Shown: positions 8,880 to 17,146 of the stretch, in pieces
How the letters are laid out: each line of letters opens with the position of its first letter
Numbering within the stretch: the stretch's first letter is position 1
DNA from: Planctomycetaceae bacterium
Lineage (GTDB): Bacteria > Planctomycetota > Planctomycetia > Pirellulales > Pirellulaceae
Length of the DNA stretch: 64,000 nucleotides
Direction of reading: 5' to 3'
Assembly: GCA_005778405.1 (NCBI GenBank)
Contig: SXOA01000153.1
Location: 1-64,000, forward strand
Position numbers and translations under genes: made by a program
Notes under the pieces: generated by a model
Databases searched by the model: none
Told to the model about the DNA's origin: nothing
Seen by the model: the letters and a program-made list of their open reading frames with translations, nothing else

Positions 8880-10508
8880 GTGAATCGTCTGACAGAACAA
8901 TCGCGGGCTCTGGTGCAGCAACTGCACGAGTTACTCTCATCGACTTCTTGGTTCGGTCGAACGAGACATGACCAACGTGTCGTTTACTTGCTTGACCAAA
9001 TCAGAAATCAAGGAGAACCCGCGACGATCGGCTTGGCCGCCAAATGTTTATTCGAGTCGTCGCTACAGATCAAGATCGCGGCCTCGCAAACTATCCATGA
9101 ACTTCTGTCGCGATTTTCGCCCGAACAGTTGATCCAGCTCAGCGGAGTGCTCGGTTCGTCGTGGGGTTGGTATATCTCGGAATCGTGGGACAAATTATCG
9201 CCCCAGGGGCTTGTCGCCTTATTGGTCGATTCCCAAAGCAGGGTATCGGTTCTAGGCTTACTAACTTTTCATCGAAGTGGATACGTGCGACAAGAGGCTG
9301 TACGACTGCTCGCCAGCGACACAAGCGGAGAAGAGCTGCCCTATTTGCTGATTCGCCAGAATGATTGGGTGGAGGTAATTGCCATTGAGGCTCAGCGAGC
9401 TGTGAATCAAAGGCTGCTGCCGAGCAATTTGCCTCACTTCATTCGCTTCGCTCCACTCGTGGTTCGCTTGCTGTCGTTTAGGCGACAGAACGTGTCGCCT
9501 GTTGTCCGAAAAGTCGTTGAGATGCTGGTTCATCCTGCCCGTGACTCAATGCTGACAGAAGTCATTGAAGGATCGCATGCTGAAGTTCGTCGACAAGTAG
9601 TTCAGTTGGCTCTCGAATTGCCGGGACAGCATTTGGCAAGAGTAATGCGCCACGGCTTGGCATCCACGGACCCCACCATTCGCTTGGCATGCGCGATACA
9701 AGTATGCATGATTTTTTCCGGTTCGGAATTGCAAGCAGCGACGGTCATGTTCCAACATGATCGGTTCATGCCCGTTCGTCGCGAGGGTTTTCGTGTCGAG
9801 ACAGTCACCGATCCTGATTCCGCAGCAAAGATCTGGCGACGAGCCTTGCTTGATTCGAGTGCCTCGATCCGAGAATTGGCGCGATATACGCTCGGAAAAG
9901 TCGAGGACTTCGACGCGGGAGCTTTCTATCGGCATTATCTTGCTGAAAATGGCGTTTCGTATGTTGCAGTTAGTGGATTGGCAGAAACCGGAGACCAGAC
10001 GGATGTTGCAACACTCCGTAGCCTATTGAATCACCCGCGACCAAGGTTTCGGTGCATGGCGATTCGAGGCATTGCAAGAATTGCGAAGGACGATGCCAGT
10101 GGTGATCTTGTTCGATCACTTTGGGACAGTAGCCCGAGGGTTGTTCGTGAAGCCAAAACGCAACTTAAGCCGTTTGTGAACAATATCGCCGGCGAGACCC
10201 TGTTCGAAATAGTAAGTCAATCAGGAGTCGAATCCTCCAGGAGATGTGTCCTTCAATTGATCTTCGAGAAGGGCAAATGGCAGAGCCTGCCGTGGCTTAT
10301 TCGGATTGCATGCCTTGATGACGATTCCCTTGCCACAAAGGCACGCCATCTCGTTGAAGAATGGTTCTCGCCGCCATTGTGCAACAAGGTATTCACCAAA
10401 CCCAATGCGTCGGAGCGCCGTGCCATTGACGCTGCGATAGAAGCGAGCCGTCGAAAACCAGAAGACAAATTCCTTGAAAGGGTGCAAGAATGTCTGGAGC
10501 CTGTGTGA
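8880..10508 (+). CDS. HEAT-repeat protein
   Basis: A 542-residue protein with a GTG start; GGGAGAG lies 6-12 bases upstream. There is no signal peptide or membrane segment, so it is probably cytoplasmic. The chain consists of repeated antiparallel helix pairs, for example YVRQEAVRLLASDTSGEELP and TDVATLRSLLNHPRPRFRCM, typical of HEAT / PBS-lyase repeats. No catalytic motif is visible. Sampled lines are about 52 percent G+C compared with about 62 percent in the preceding gene, and codon use is less G/C-ended, so it may have been acquired or be weakly expressed. It begins only 17 bases after the amidohydrolase stop. Its function is unknown. Confidence 0.75.
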   Translation: MNRLTEQSRALVQQLHELLSSTSWFGRTRHDQRVVYLLDQIRNQGEPATIGLAAKCLFESSLQIKIAASQTIHELLSRFSPEQLIQLSGVLGSSWGWYISESWDKLSPQGLVALLVDSQSRVSVLGLLTFHRSGYVRQEAVRLLASDTSGEELPYLLIRQNDWVEVIAIEAQRAVNQRLLPSNLPHFIRFAPLVVRLLSFRRQNVSPVVRKVVEMLVHPARDSMLTEVIEGSHAEVRRQVVQLALELPGQHLARVMRHGLASTDPTIRLACAIQVCMIFSGSELQAATVMFQHDRFMPVRREGFRVETVTDPDSAAKIWRRALLDSSASIRELARYTLGKVEDFDAGAFYRHYLAENGVSYVAVSGLAETGDQTDVATLRSLLNHPRPRFRCMAIRGIARIAKDDASGDLVRSLWDSSPRVVREAKTQLKPFVNNIAGETLFEIVSQSGVESSRRCVLQLIFEKGKWQSLPWLIRIACLDDDSLATKARHLVEEWFSPPLCNKVFTKPNASERRAIDAAIEASRRKPEDKFLERVQECLEPV

Positions 10509-10581
10509 ATGTAGTAGCCCTTTTGGGATTTGAGATTGGGCAAAGCGTGCCGATAACGAGGAACACATTGCCAACACAACA

Positions 10582-11811
10582 CTACAACAAACGAACGGAG
10601 ACTTCTTCACCCGCCTGAAACACTCGTTCCTTCCCTGGGAAAAACGCCAGGCAATTGGCGTCGGCCAGAGTCTTCAGGTCGCCGGAGCCCTTCCAAGGAA
10701 GCAACGTCACCAGGGCGTCGGTTTTATCCTCCTCGCAGATCGCCGGCCAATAGGTTGGCCGGTCACCGCGATGATAATGTTCCACGGCCAGGAGAGCCAA
10801 TTTCGATTGCGGCACCAGTTCCGGGCGGATGCAGCCCAGGGCGTAACGCACGAACACTTCAAAACAGACGAAGCTGCTGACGGGATTGCCCGGGAGTCCA
10901 AATACCAGGGTTCTGTTGTTATGCTCCTTCGGAAACACCCCAAACCAGATGGGCTTGCCCGGCTTGAGATTGACTTTGTGAAAGACCTGCCGCACGCCAA
11001 GCTCTGCCAGCACGCCGGGAACGAGGTCCAGCACACCGGCGGAAACGCCGCCAGAGAGGACCAGAAAGTCCGCTTGCAAGCCGCGGCGGATGAGCGCGGC
11101 CAGTTCGCCCGGCTCATCGCGGGCCACGCCCAAGGAGATTGGCTGCGCTCCCAGTTGCTGCACGAGCGCTTCCAGCATTGGCCCGTTGCTGTTGCGGATC
11201 TGTCCCGGCCCAGGAATGGTGTCCACCGGGACAATCTCGTTCCCCGTCGTGAGGACCGCCACCGTCGGCAGGCTGGCGATTTTCACTTCCCCGCGTCCGA
11301 CTTCGGCCAGGAGCCCGATCCGTGCCGGATTGAGCCGGACTCCCGCATGCAGTACGGTTTCACCGCGCCGCAGCGAAGTCGCCCTGCGGACAATGTTTTG
11401 TCCGCTGCGAGGTGTCTCGTGGATGCGAACCCTGTTCTCTCCGCCGACGAGTTCGGTCTTTTCCACCATGACCACTCCGGTCGCACCCGCCGGCAGCGGA
11501 GCCCCTGTCATGATGCGGATGGCTGTGCCCGCGGTGACTTGCTGCGTGGGGACCGCGCCCGCCGTCACTTCTTCCAGGATGGCCAGTTCCGTCCCGGCGG
11601 AAAGACCTTCCGCCAGGACCGCGTATCCATCCACGATGGATTTATCATGAGGCGGAGAATCGATATCGCTGACCACCACCTCGGCCAGAGTGCGGCCGAG
11701 TGTTTCGCCCAGGGGAACCGACCGCAGCAAGAACCGATTTGCCTCGCGAACCTCCGCGGCACTCAACTCCTGGGCTTCAGTCACGCTCAGCACAGCCTGG
11801 CTCCCATTCAC
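10582..11811 (-). CDS. moeA: Molybdopterin molybdenumtransferase MoeA
   Basis: A 409-residue protein matching the usual MoeA length. Family motifs run in order: SPPHDKSIVDGYAV near residue 52, GAVPTQQVTAGTAIRIMTGAPLP, TGNEIV followed by GQIRNSNGPML, SGGVSAG, VNLKPGKPIWFG and GLPGNPVSSFVCFE. MoeA inserts molybdate into adenylylated molybdopterin in the last cytosolic step of molybdenum cofactor synthesis. It overlaps the upstream glutamine amidotransferase gene by four bases (ATGA), so the two are translationally coupled. That pairing is not an obvious pathway link. No other moa/mob genes are in the window. Confidence 0.95.
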   Translation of the reverse strand: MNGSQAVLSVTEAQELSAAEVREANRFLLRSVPLGETLGRTLAEVVVSDIDSPPHDKSIVDGYAVLAEGLSAGTELAILEEVTAGAVPTQQVTAGTAIRIMTGAPLPAGATGVVMVEKTELVGGENRVRIHETPRSGQNIVRRATSLRRGETVLHAGVRLNPARIGLLAEVGRGEVKIASLPTVAVLTTGNEIVPVDTIPGPGQIRNSNGPMLEALVQQLGAQPISLGVARDEPGELAALIRRGLQADFLVLSGGVSAGVLDLVPGVLAELGVRQVFHKVNLKPGKPIWFGVFPKEHNNRTLVFGLPGNPVSSFVCFEVFVRYALGCIRPELVPQSKLALLAVEHYHRGDRPTYWPAICEEDKTDALVTLLPWKGSGDLKTLADANCLAFFPGKERVFQAGEEVSVRLL

Positions 11812-12389
11812 AGCGACAAGAACGCCCGCAGCATGTCATGTCCATGCTCAGTCAGAAAACTCTCGGGATGGAACTGCACGCCAACGACCGGCAGCCAATT
11901 GTGGCGGATAGCCATGATTTCCTTCTCGCCGCCCGGTGCCTCGGCCCAGGCGGAGACGGTGAAGTCGGGATTCAGGGTATCTGGGCGGATGACGAGGCTG
12001 TGATAGCGCGTAGCTGTGAACGGATTGGGCAGCCCCTTAAAAATGCCCAGGCCATCGTGATGGATCTGGTCCGTCTTCCCGTGCATCAGCCGCTTGGCCC
12101 GGACGATGATGCCGCCAGTCGCCTGGCCGATGGATTGATGGCCCAGACAGACGCCGAGCAGTGGGATTTCCCCCATGAACTTCTGAATGCACTCGACCGA
12201 GATGCCGGCTTCGGTCGGTGTGCAAGGACCGGGCGAGACGATCAGATGCGTTGGCTTCTTGGCCGCGATTTCGGCCGTGGTGATCTGGTCATTTCGATGT
12301 ACTTCGATTTCGAGGCCGCTATCGACCTCCCCCAGCCGCTGGACGAGGTTGTAGGTGACGGAGTCGGAGTTATCGATGAGCAGGATCAT
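11808..12389 (-). CDS. trpG: Anthranilate / aminodeoxychorismate synthase glutamine amidotransferase subunit
   Basis: A 193-residue class I glutamine amidotransferase. The nucleophile is Cys81 in LLGVCLGHQSIGQ, the oxyanion segment is VSPGPCTPTEAG, and the His-Glu pair is in HPESFLTEHG. These are the TrpG/PabA features: the subunit releases ammonia from glutamine for a TrpE or PabB partner that makes anthranilate or 4-amino-4-deoxychorismate. No trpE/pabB is in the window, so the choice between tryptophan and folate synthesis, or a dual-role protein, is open. It is the first gene of a two-gene operon with moeA. Confidence 0.9.
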   Translation of the reverse strand: MILLIDNSDSVTYNLVQRLGEVDSGLEIEVHRNDQITTAEIAAKKPTHLIVSPGPCTPTEAGISVECIQKFMGEIPLLGVCLGHQSIGQATGGIIVRAKRLMHGKTDQIHHDGLGIFKGLPNPFTATRYHSLVIRPDTLNPDFTVSAWAEAPGGEKEIMAIRHNWLPVVGVQFHPESFLTEHGHDMLRAFLSL

Positions 12390-12440
12390 GGGATGCGGAC
12401 CGGCGAATGAGCTGGCAGGTTCGGCTCATTTTACATCCCT

Positions 12441-12483
12441 CAACACCCTGACCCCAGCCCTCTCCCAGAGGGAGAGAGAGCAA
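12441..12483. repeat. Dispersed palindromic repeat (CTCTCCC-AGA-GGGAGAG type)
   Basis: The sequence CAACACCCTGACCCCAGCCC precedes a palindrome at 12460-12476. This unit is familiar from many bacterial genomes, where spurious ORFs across it read LTPALSQREREQ, exactly as in the ORF here. Confidence 0.7.
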
Positions 12484-12503
12484 CACCTATCTCAAGAAAC
12501 AAC

Positions 12504-12540
12504 CGCGGCTCCAAGTTTTCACTCGGAGCCGCGTTTTGTT
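12504..12540. terminator. Terminator-like hairpin
   Basis: CGCGGCTCC (12504-12512) and GGAGCCGCG (12525-12533) form a 9-bp stem with a 12-base loop. On the plus strand it is followed by TTTTGTT; on the minus strand by GTTGTTTCTT. Only minus-strand genes flank it, so it could end the operon that finishes at 12907, about 370 bases upstream of the hairpin, but the spacing is long. It may instead be a repeat. Confidence 0.4.
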
Positions 12541-12906
12541 GGCCTTTGGCTAGATTTGCGACAAGATGGAGTCGCTGGGAGATTGGCGAGATCTGGCGTG
12601 CTTCTGCACGTGCCGTTTGGCGATCTAGGCCATCCCGGAAATGTTGGTCCCTCAGTCGGAATTTTCACCAAAGGTTTATTGTGAGAGGCGGCTCTCCGCC
12701 CTGATCGTCAAGTCGCTGCCCGCCACGACTAATCGTCGCGGCTTGGGCTTATATCGGAAATTATAGCATGCCCCAATAGGGAATCACTTGGCCTCGGTGC
12801 TTTTTCTCGGTTTGGATGCCGTCCGGTAAATAGACGTTGTCTGCTCGGCGGTCTCGCGGCAGTAGGGAGGCCAGTCTAAACAAGCTCAGTTCGATGGTTT
12901 TTCAGT

Positions 12907-14259
12907 CTATTTTGGAGTCGAAAGTGCAGTGCCCGGCTGGTGGTGGTGGTTGAGCCAGTCGGACACTGGTTTCAGTTCCTCGAAATCCAACAGCCCGTCT
13001 TGGTTCTTGTCAAACGACTCGAAGTGCGGAACGATCAGTCCCTGCACTTCAGCTTTGTTCAGTTTTCCGTCGCCGTTTTTATCCCTGGCGAGGTTTTGGC
13101 GAGCAAAGCCCTCCGCGTCCCAAAAGCCAGCACCTTCGCCGCGAGCCTTGCCGGCATCGCGGTCGCGCTCGAGATGGATTTCGTATTCCTGCTTCACCGT
13201 GTGGCAGGTTTCTTTGCCGACGCAGGCGTAGTAGATCACGCTCAGGCGTATCGACTTTCCTTCCGGCCAGTTTTCCACATCCACGAGAAACTCGCGCGGA
13301 TCGGAATCGCTGGGGGCCATGACCGGCGGAGATTCAAACGACAGCTTGCCAATTTTCACGCCTTCCGGAACTTCCAGCTTGAAAGAGAGCGGTTTTGTCA
13401 GGTTGTTCCAATGGGCCTCGTGCAGAGGGTCGAGATGAAAGCCCAAATAGAGTTTTCCAGCTCCGTCACGAAATAGATCAGGATCAGTTTCCGCCCGCAG
13501 CTTAGCAAAAAAGGACGGGCCTTTGGGATCAATTTTCGGCACAATCACAATGGCCTGCATTTGCTCGGAACGCTTGAGGCGCGGTACGACGCCTCGGGCA
13601 GCGGCGGACTTGATCGGCAGTTCGAGCTTGAGTTTGACGTCTTCTTCTCTGGTAATGTTCTCGACCGGACCAACAAGTTTTTCGAGATCAGTCCGGACTT
13701 CAGCCGGATGGCTCCAGGCACGTTTGCGGACAATGATCCCTTTAGGATCAACAATGAACTCAGAATTAGCCCGGTCTCCTAAAGCGTGCTTCAGTCGGTT
13801 ATCCATGGCGTCCACCAGCCAGGGAACGGTCGCACCGAGTTGCTTTTCAGCTTGCCGCGCATGCGCCAGCCGTTCATCCAGCGTAAATGGCTGCACGTAG
13901 TTCCCGGCAAGCTCCGGGTGGGCTAGTGATTTATAGATGAAGAACATTTTCACATCTTTGGGACCGTAATCTCGATGCACCGCCTCCAGACCGGAGACGT
14001 TCCACAGGAACGGCGGTCAGGTCAGACAGCCGAAAGTCAGCACGGTGTAATGGCCCCGCAAGCTGGACGTTTTCACCTCTTGGCCTTTGGGATCGTAAAC
14101 AACGAGGTCAGGGAAGGGATCGCCGACTGCGGGCTTCTCTTTGACGAAGTCTTCCTCGCTCGCTTTTTTCTTTTGCTGAGCAAAGACAACGCCGGGGACC
14201 ATCGCAACAACGATTGCGATTCCAACTAAAGGGAACGATCTCATGGGTCGATTTTTCAA
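12907..14259 (-). CDS. Predicted selenoprotein A: deiodinase-like domain + DsbD-alpha-like domain + EF-hands (in-frame UGA = Sec81)
   Basis: Read through the TGA at 14017-14019, this is one 450-residue exported protein. Residues 1-27 are a signal peptide (a TTG start with AAGGTG five bases upstream; ATG 14244 is the alternative). The thioredoxin-like domain contains YTVLTFGCLT-U-PPFLWNV, matching the deiodinase motif FG-x-x-T-U-PPF, and later FFIYKSLAHPE. CLTU is a CxxU redox pair. Next comes a beta-rich region with YYACVGKETCHTVKQEYEI, whose two cysteines resemble the redox pair of the DsbD alpha domain. Two canonical EF-hand loops end the protein (DKNGDGKLNKAE, DKNQDGLLDFEE). It starts nine bases after the stop of selenoprotein B. 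The reading of UGA as selenocysteine is inferred from the motif, the SECIS-like hairpin and two paralogs; an annotation pipeline would split it in two. Confidence 0.82.
13979..14019 (-). promoter_or_regulatory. SECIS-like recoding hairpin of selenoprotein A
   Basis: Counting from the T of the UGA as 1, CCGCC (4-8) can pair with GGCGG (36-40). An apical CTCC / GGAG stem carries the loop GGTCT (28-32). The loop is the same GGUCU found in the E. coli fdhF SECIS, and its distance from the UGA is within the range known for bacterial SECIS elements. Outer and inner stems share one base, so the exact fold needs an energy calculation. Confidence 0.65.
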
Positions 14260-14268
14260 CTCGGCACC

Positions 14269-15579
14269 TTACTCTTTCGATTCTGCTGATGCGGTAAGTT
14301 GTTCAGCCATCGTCTGGATTTCGTCCTTCTCCAGAACGCCGTCCTTGTTAAAGTCATAATCCAAGAACCGTGATTGCTGAATTGAATTCAATTCTTCCTT
14401 AATCAGTTTACCGTCGCCATTCTTGTCCCCTGCCAGGAGCCTTTGGGTCATCTGCTCCAACGTGAGGACGCGGAAGCCGGCAGACTTTGCCCGTCCACCA
14501 TCCTGGTCGCGCTGGCGACTCAAGACATAGGTCTGTTTGACGGAATGGCACAGGTCTTCCGTACACGCATCATAGGCGACGGTGAGCTGGATGGTCTTGT
14601 CGGCCGGCCAGGAATTCACATCCAGTAAGAACTCGCGGGGGGCACTATCGTTTTCGCTGCTCGACTTCGGGGATTCGCCGGTCGTGGCCGAGAGCTTGAC
14701 CCCCTCCGGAGCCGTGAGTTCAAACCGCAATGGCTTCTGAAGTTTATTCCAATGTGCTCTGTGGAGTGGATCGAGGTGAAAACCCAGGTAGAGTTTTCCC
14801 TTTCCCTCGTCAATCAAAGGTGGGTCTGCTTCGCACCGCAGTTTGGCATAGAACAAGTCGCCGTCCTTATCCAACTGCGGCTTGATCACGATTGGGAATA
14901 ATCCGGCGCGGGGAATAGGCGCGAGATCTCCCTTCGGCGCCGACTGCGCCAACGGCGGCACAACGTTCAGCTTCAAGTCCTCGGGCAAGGTAGTTTTCTT
15001 AACTTTCCCCACGAGTTCCTCAAGGTCCTTTCGTACTTCTCCCGGATTGCTCCAGGCACGTTTACGCACGATCTTTCCCAGTGGGTCGATAACATATTCC
15101 GAGTTTGGGCGGTCACCTAATGCATGTTTCAGCCTGTTATCCATTTGGTCCACGAGCCAAGGCATCGTGGTACCCAATTCTTTGATCGCTTGTTGGGAGT
15201 GGGCGAGTCGCTCGTCGAGCGTAAAGGGTTGCACATAAGTGCCGACCAACTCAGGATGGGCAAGTGATTTATAGACCAGCACGAATTTGACCCCTTTGGG
15301 ACCATAATCTCGATAAACCGCCTCCAGACTGGGGACGTTCTTCAGGAACGGCGGTCAGGTCAGGCATCCAAAAGTGAGCACGGTATAGTGGCCACGCAAA
15401 TCCGCGGTCTTAAACTCCTTACCCTCCGGCGTGTAAACCGTCAGTTCCGGCAGCGGGTCCCCGACGACAGGCCGAGTTATCAAGAACTCAGCTTCCTTCT
15501 TGGGGTTTCGCTGCGCCCACGCCGCGGCTGGCGACATCGTCAGCAGGGCGGTCATTGCCATGAAAAGTGTAATTCGCAT
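14269..15579 (-). CDS. Predicted selenoprotein B: deiodinase-like domain + DsbD-alpha-like domain + EF-hands (in-frame UGA = Sec75)
   Basis: A 436-residue paralog of selenoprotein A, read through the TGA at 15355-15357. The ATG at 15579 has GGGAG seven bases upstream and is followed by a signal peptide (MRITLFMAMTALLTMSPAAA, then WAQ). The active site reads YTVLTFGCLT-U-PPFLKNVPS, a CxxU motif in the same alignment column as in A. The downstream sequence FVLVYKSLAHPELVGTYVQPF is continuous with it. The middle region has YDACTEDLCHSVKQTY, with the paired cysteines one residue closer than in A. EF-hand loops are DKNGDGKLIKEE and DFNKDGVLEKDE. It lies 45 bases after selenoprotein C and nine before A. 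The likely site of action is the periplasm; the substrate is unknown. Confidence 0.82.
15317..15357 (-). promoter_or_regulatory. SECIS-like recoding hairpin of selenoprotein B
   Basis: It has the same outer pairing CCGCC (4-8) / GGCGG (36-40) as copy A. The loop is AGTCT at 28-32, closed by CC/GG, with one C-A mismatch and a further C-G pair below. A G within the first two loop bases is a known requirement of bacterial SECIS elements and is met here. The upper stem is weaker than in the other two copies. Confidence 0.55.
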
Positions 15580-15624
15580 TCCAGGCTCCCATTCTGTAGA
15601 ACGACTCTATCGGCCTTTGTGCCG

Positions 15625-16728
15625 CTATTTATTCTTTTCGGGATATTGCTCTTCATGGAGCAAAAGCACGAGCGTTTGCTCCATTTCGCTGGGATTAAAT
15701 CCAAACGGTCCAGGGCCACCTCGGTAGGCGATTCGTCCCTTCCGATCGACGAGGTACAGGCGGTTCGGCTGCGCGGCATACGCCTCCGCCACGCGATTGT
15801 CAATTCCATCCACCACGAGGGGCATTTCGAGATGCAAGGCAGTGGCACACTGTTTTGCCACGCTGCAGCGCTCCTCAGTTGTGAGAGGCTGTTTAATGAG
15901 AATTCCTGCCGAGCTGTTGGTTGGAGTGGCAGGGCGGTCGTCGTCGACGGGATGGGCTTCACGCACGTACACTGTGACAAACTCCACTTGCTCTTTCCAA
16001 GCTTGATAGACTTGCTGCAAAGACCCAGACTGGGTCCGATAATTGCCTCACGTAAAACTGCCGAAGATCAATACTACGGGCCGCTTTCCCTGAAACGACG
16101 ACAGCTGCACACTGGCCTGGCCATCGGGCGACCGGAGGGAAAAATCCGGGGCCAAATCTCCCAATTCGGGAGCTTTTCTCGATTCCTTTCGTTGCCTTTC
16201 CAGAAACGATTCCACCCCCTTGGAGCGGGTTTGCCTCTCCGCTTTTTTGACGGCGGGCAGAAAGATGAGTTGCTCGAGCTCAAAGTCGTTGAGGGAACCG
16301 CCGTCCTTGACGGCTTTGGCGAAAACGGCTTGCCATTCGTCTGCCGTGAGACGGCCGTCGCTGTTCTTGTCCGCCGATTTGAAGAGGGCAAACGCGGTTT
16401 CTTTCTGCAAGTTTAACGTGCCGGACTCGGACCAGTCAAAGTCCTGCGGCGTCAGTTTTCCGTCCCAGTTCCTGTCCAGACGAGCAAATATCTCGGCAGT
16501 CCCGGGAAATCTGTCCGGGAGCAACTTCCCCGTGGCCTCCTTGTCATATCGCGCCGCCAGCCATTTCCAGCCAAAACGGCTTTCGCCGGTTCGCACAAGT
16601 GTCAAAGGGTGCCCAGCTGGCTCGGCAGCAACCACAGCCGCTTTGGGTGGGTCATCCGCAGTAACATCCCGGCAAATCAAGGTTAGAAAGGTCGCAATAG
16701 TGAGCATCAGAAATGAAAAACGCATCAT
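15625..16728 (-). CDS. Predicted selenoprotein C: EF-hands + deiodinase-like domain (in-frame UGA = Sec227)
   Basis: A 367-residue protein when read through the TGA at 16048-16050. The signal peptide is MMRFSFLMLTIATFLTLICR. Two EF-hand loops come first (DRNWDGKLTPQD, DKNSDGRLTADE), the reverse of the order in A and B. The deiodinase-like domain follows: APDFSLRSPDGQ, then LIFGSFT-U-GNYRTQSGS, then VEFVTVYVREAHPVDDDR. The last segment is very close to the IY-x-EAHP stretch of iodothyronine deiodinases and their bacterial relatives. It lacks the cysteine three residues before Sec (FGSFTU, not FGCLTU) and the DsbD-like region. The ATGATG start has TAGGA upstream and sits ten bases after the lipoprotein stop, so it is co-transcribed. 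Confidence 0.85.
16022..16050 (-). promoter_or_regulatory. SECIS-like recoding hairpin of selenoprotein C
   Basis: Counting from the UGA, GACCC (15-19) and GGGTC (25-29) form a perfect 5-bp stem around the loop AGTCT (20-24), extendable by a G-T wobble. Loop sequence and distance closely match the apical part of the E. coli fdhF SECIS. This is the cleanest of the three hairpins. Confidence 0.7.
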
Positions 16729-16738
16729 TTAGTAATTC

Positions 16739-17113
16739 CTACTCAAGTTCACGAATGACGACGAGGGACGGGTCAGTATCAACGGTGTAGTTAGCCTCGT
16801 GCTGCATTTGCGAGCCGTTGGGGTATTGAATTGTCAGAAGCACCCTGGCTTTCCAACCTTGGCCACTGGCTTGCTCAGATAGGATTTCGTACTTGACGAG
16901 TCGATCCTTTCGATCCCAACCGAAATCGTTGACATGGATGGGAGGTGAACGACCTTGAAGCGACTCGAGCGAGTCCCCCTTCTGCCAGGCATCGAGTGCC
17001 GACTGCAGCGCGGCGCGCGCCTGCGCCGAGTCCGCAGCGGGCGGCAGGGAACTACCGCAGCCGATTGTGAACACGAGAACTAGGAGGAATGGCCGAAGCG
17101 AATTCATAAACAT
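16739..17113 (-). CDS. Small predicted lipoprotein
   Basis: A 124-residue protein with a lipoprotein signal sequence (SLRPFLLVLVFTIGC, then GSS), so it is probably anchored in a membrane facing the periplasm. The mature part begins with helix (ADSAQARAALQSALDAWQKG), followed by beta-rich sequence ending in DTDPSLVVIRELE. I do not recognise a named family, although lipoproteins of this shape commonly sit next to DUF1559 genes in planctomycetes. It lies 33 bases after the DUF1559 gene and ten before selenoprotein C, so it belongs to the same operon. Confidence 0.75.
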   Translation of the reverse strand: MFMNSLRPFLLVLVFTIGCGSSLPPAADSAQARAALQSALDAWQKGDSLESLQGRSPPIHVNDFGWDRKDRLVKYEILSEQASGQGWKARVLLTIQYPNGSQMQHEANYTVDTDPSLVVIRELE

Positions 17114-17146
17114 TCTTCTAATTGAGCCAGCTTGAGTGCCAGCCGT

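Larger units (their letters stand above)
12390..12906. other. Intergenic region with repeats, no gene
   Basis: About 517 bases between the end of the selenoprotein operon and trpG. It contains a dispersed palindromic repeat and a strong hairpin (both listed separately). The rest shows no protein-like ORF; the short plus-strand ORF from 12355 is partly a translation of the repeat. Confidence 0.6.

Noticed and set aside
12355-12684. Plus-strand ORF of 109 residues as a gene
   Set aside because: It contains LTPALSQREREQ, the translation of a common palindromic repeat, and overlaps trpG.
12907-16728. Reading the three TGA-split pairs as six separate genes or as pseudogenes
   Set aside because: The TGA is in the same active-site column in all three copies, the frame continues without other damage, the downstream halves have no ribosome-binding site of their own, and SECIS-like hairpins follow.
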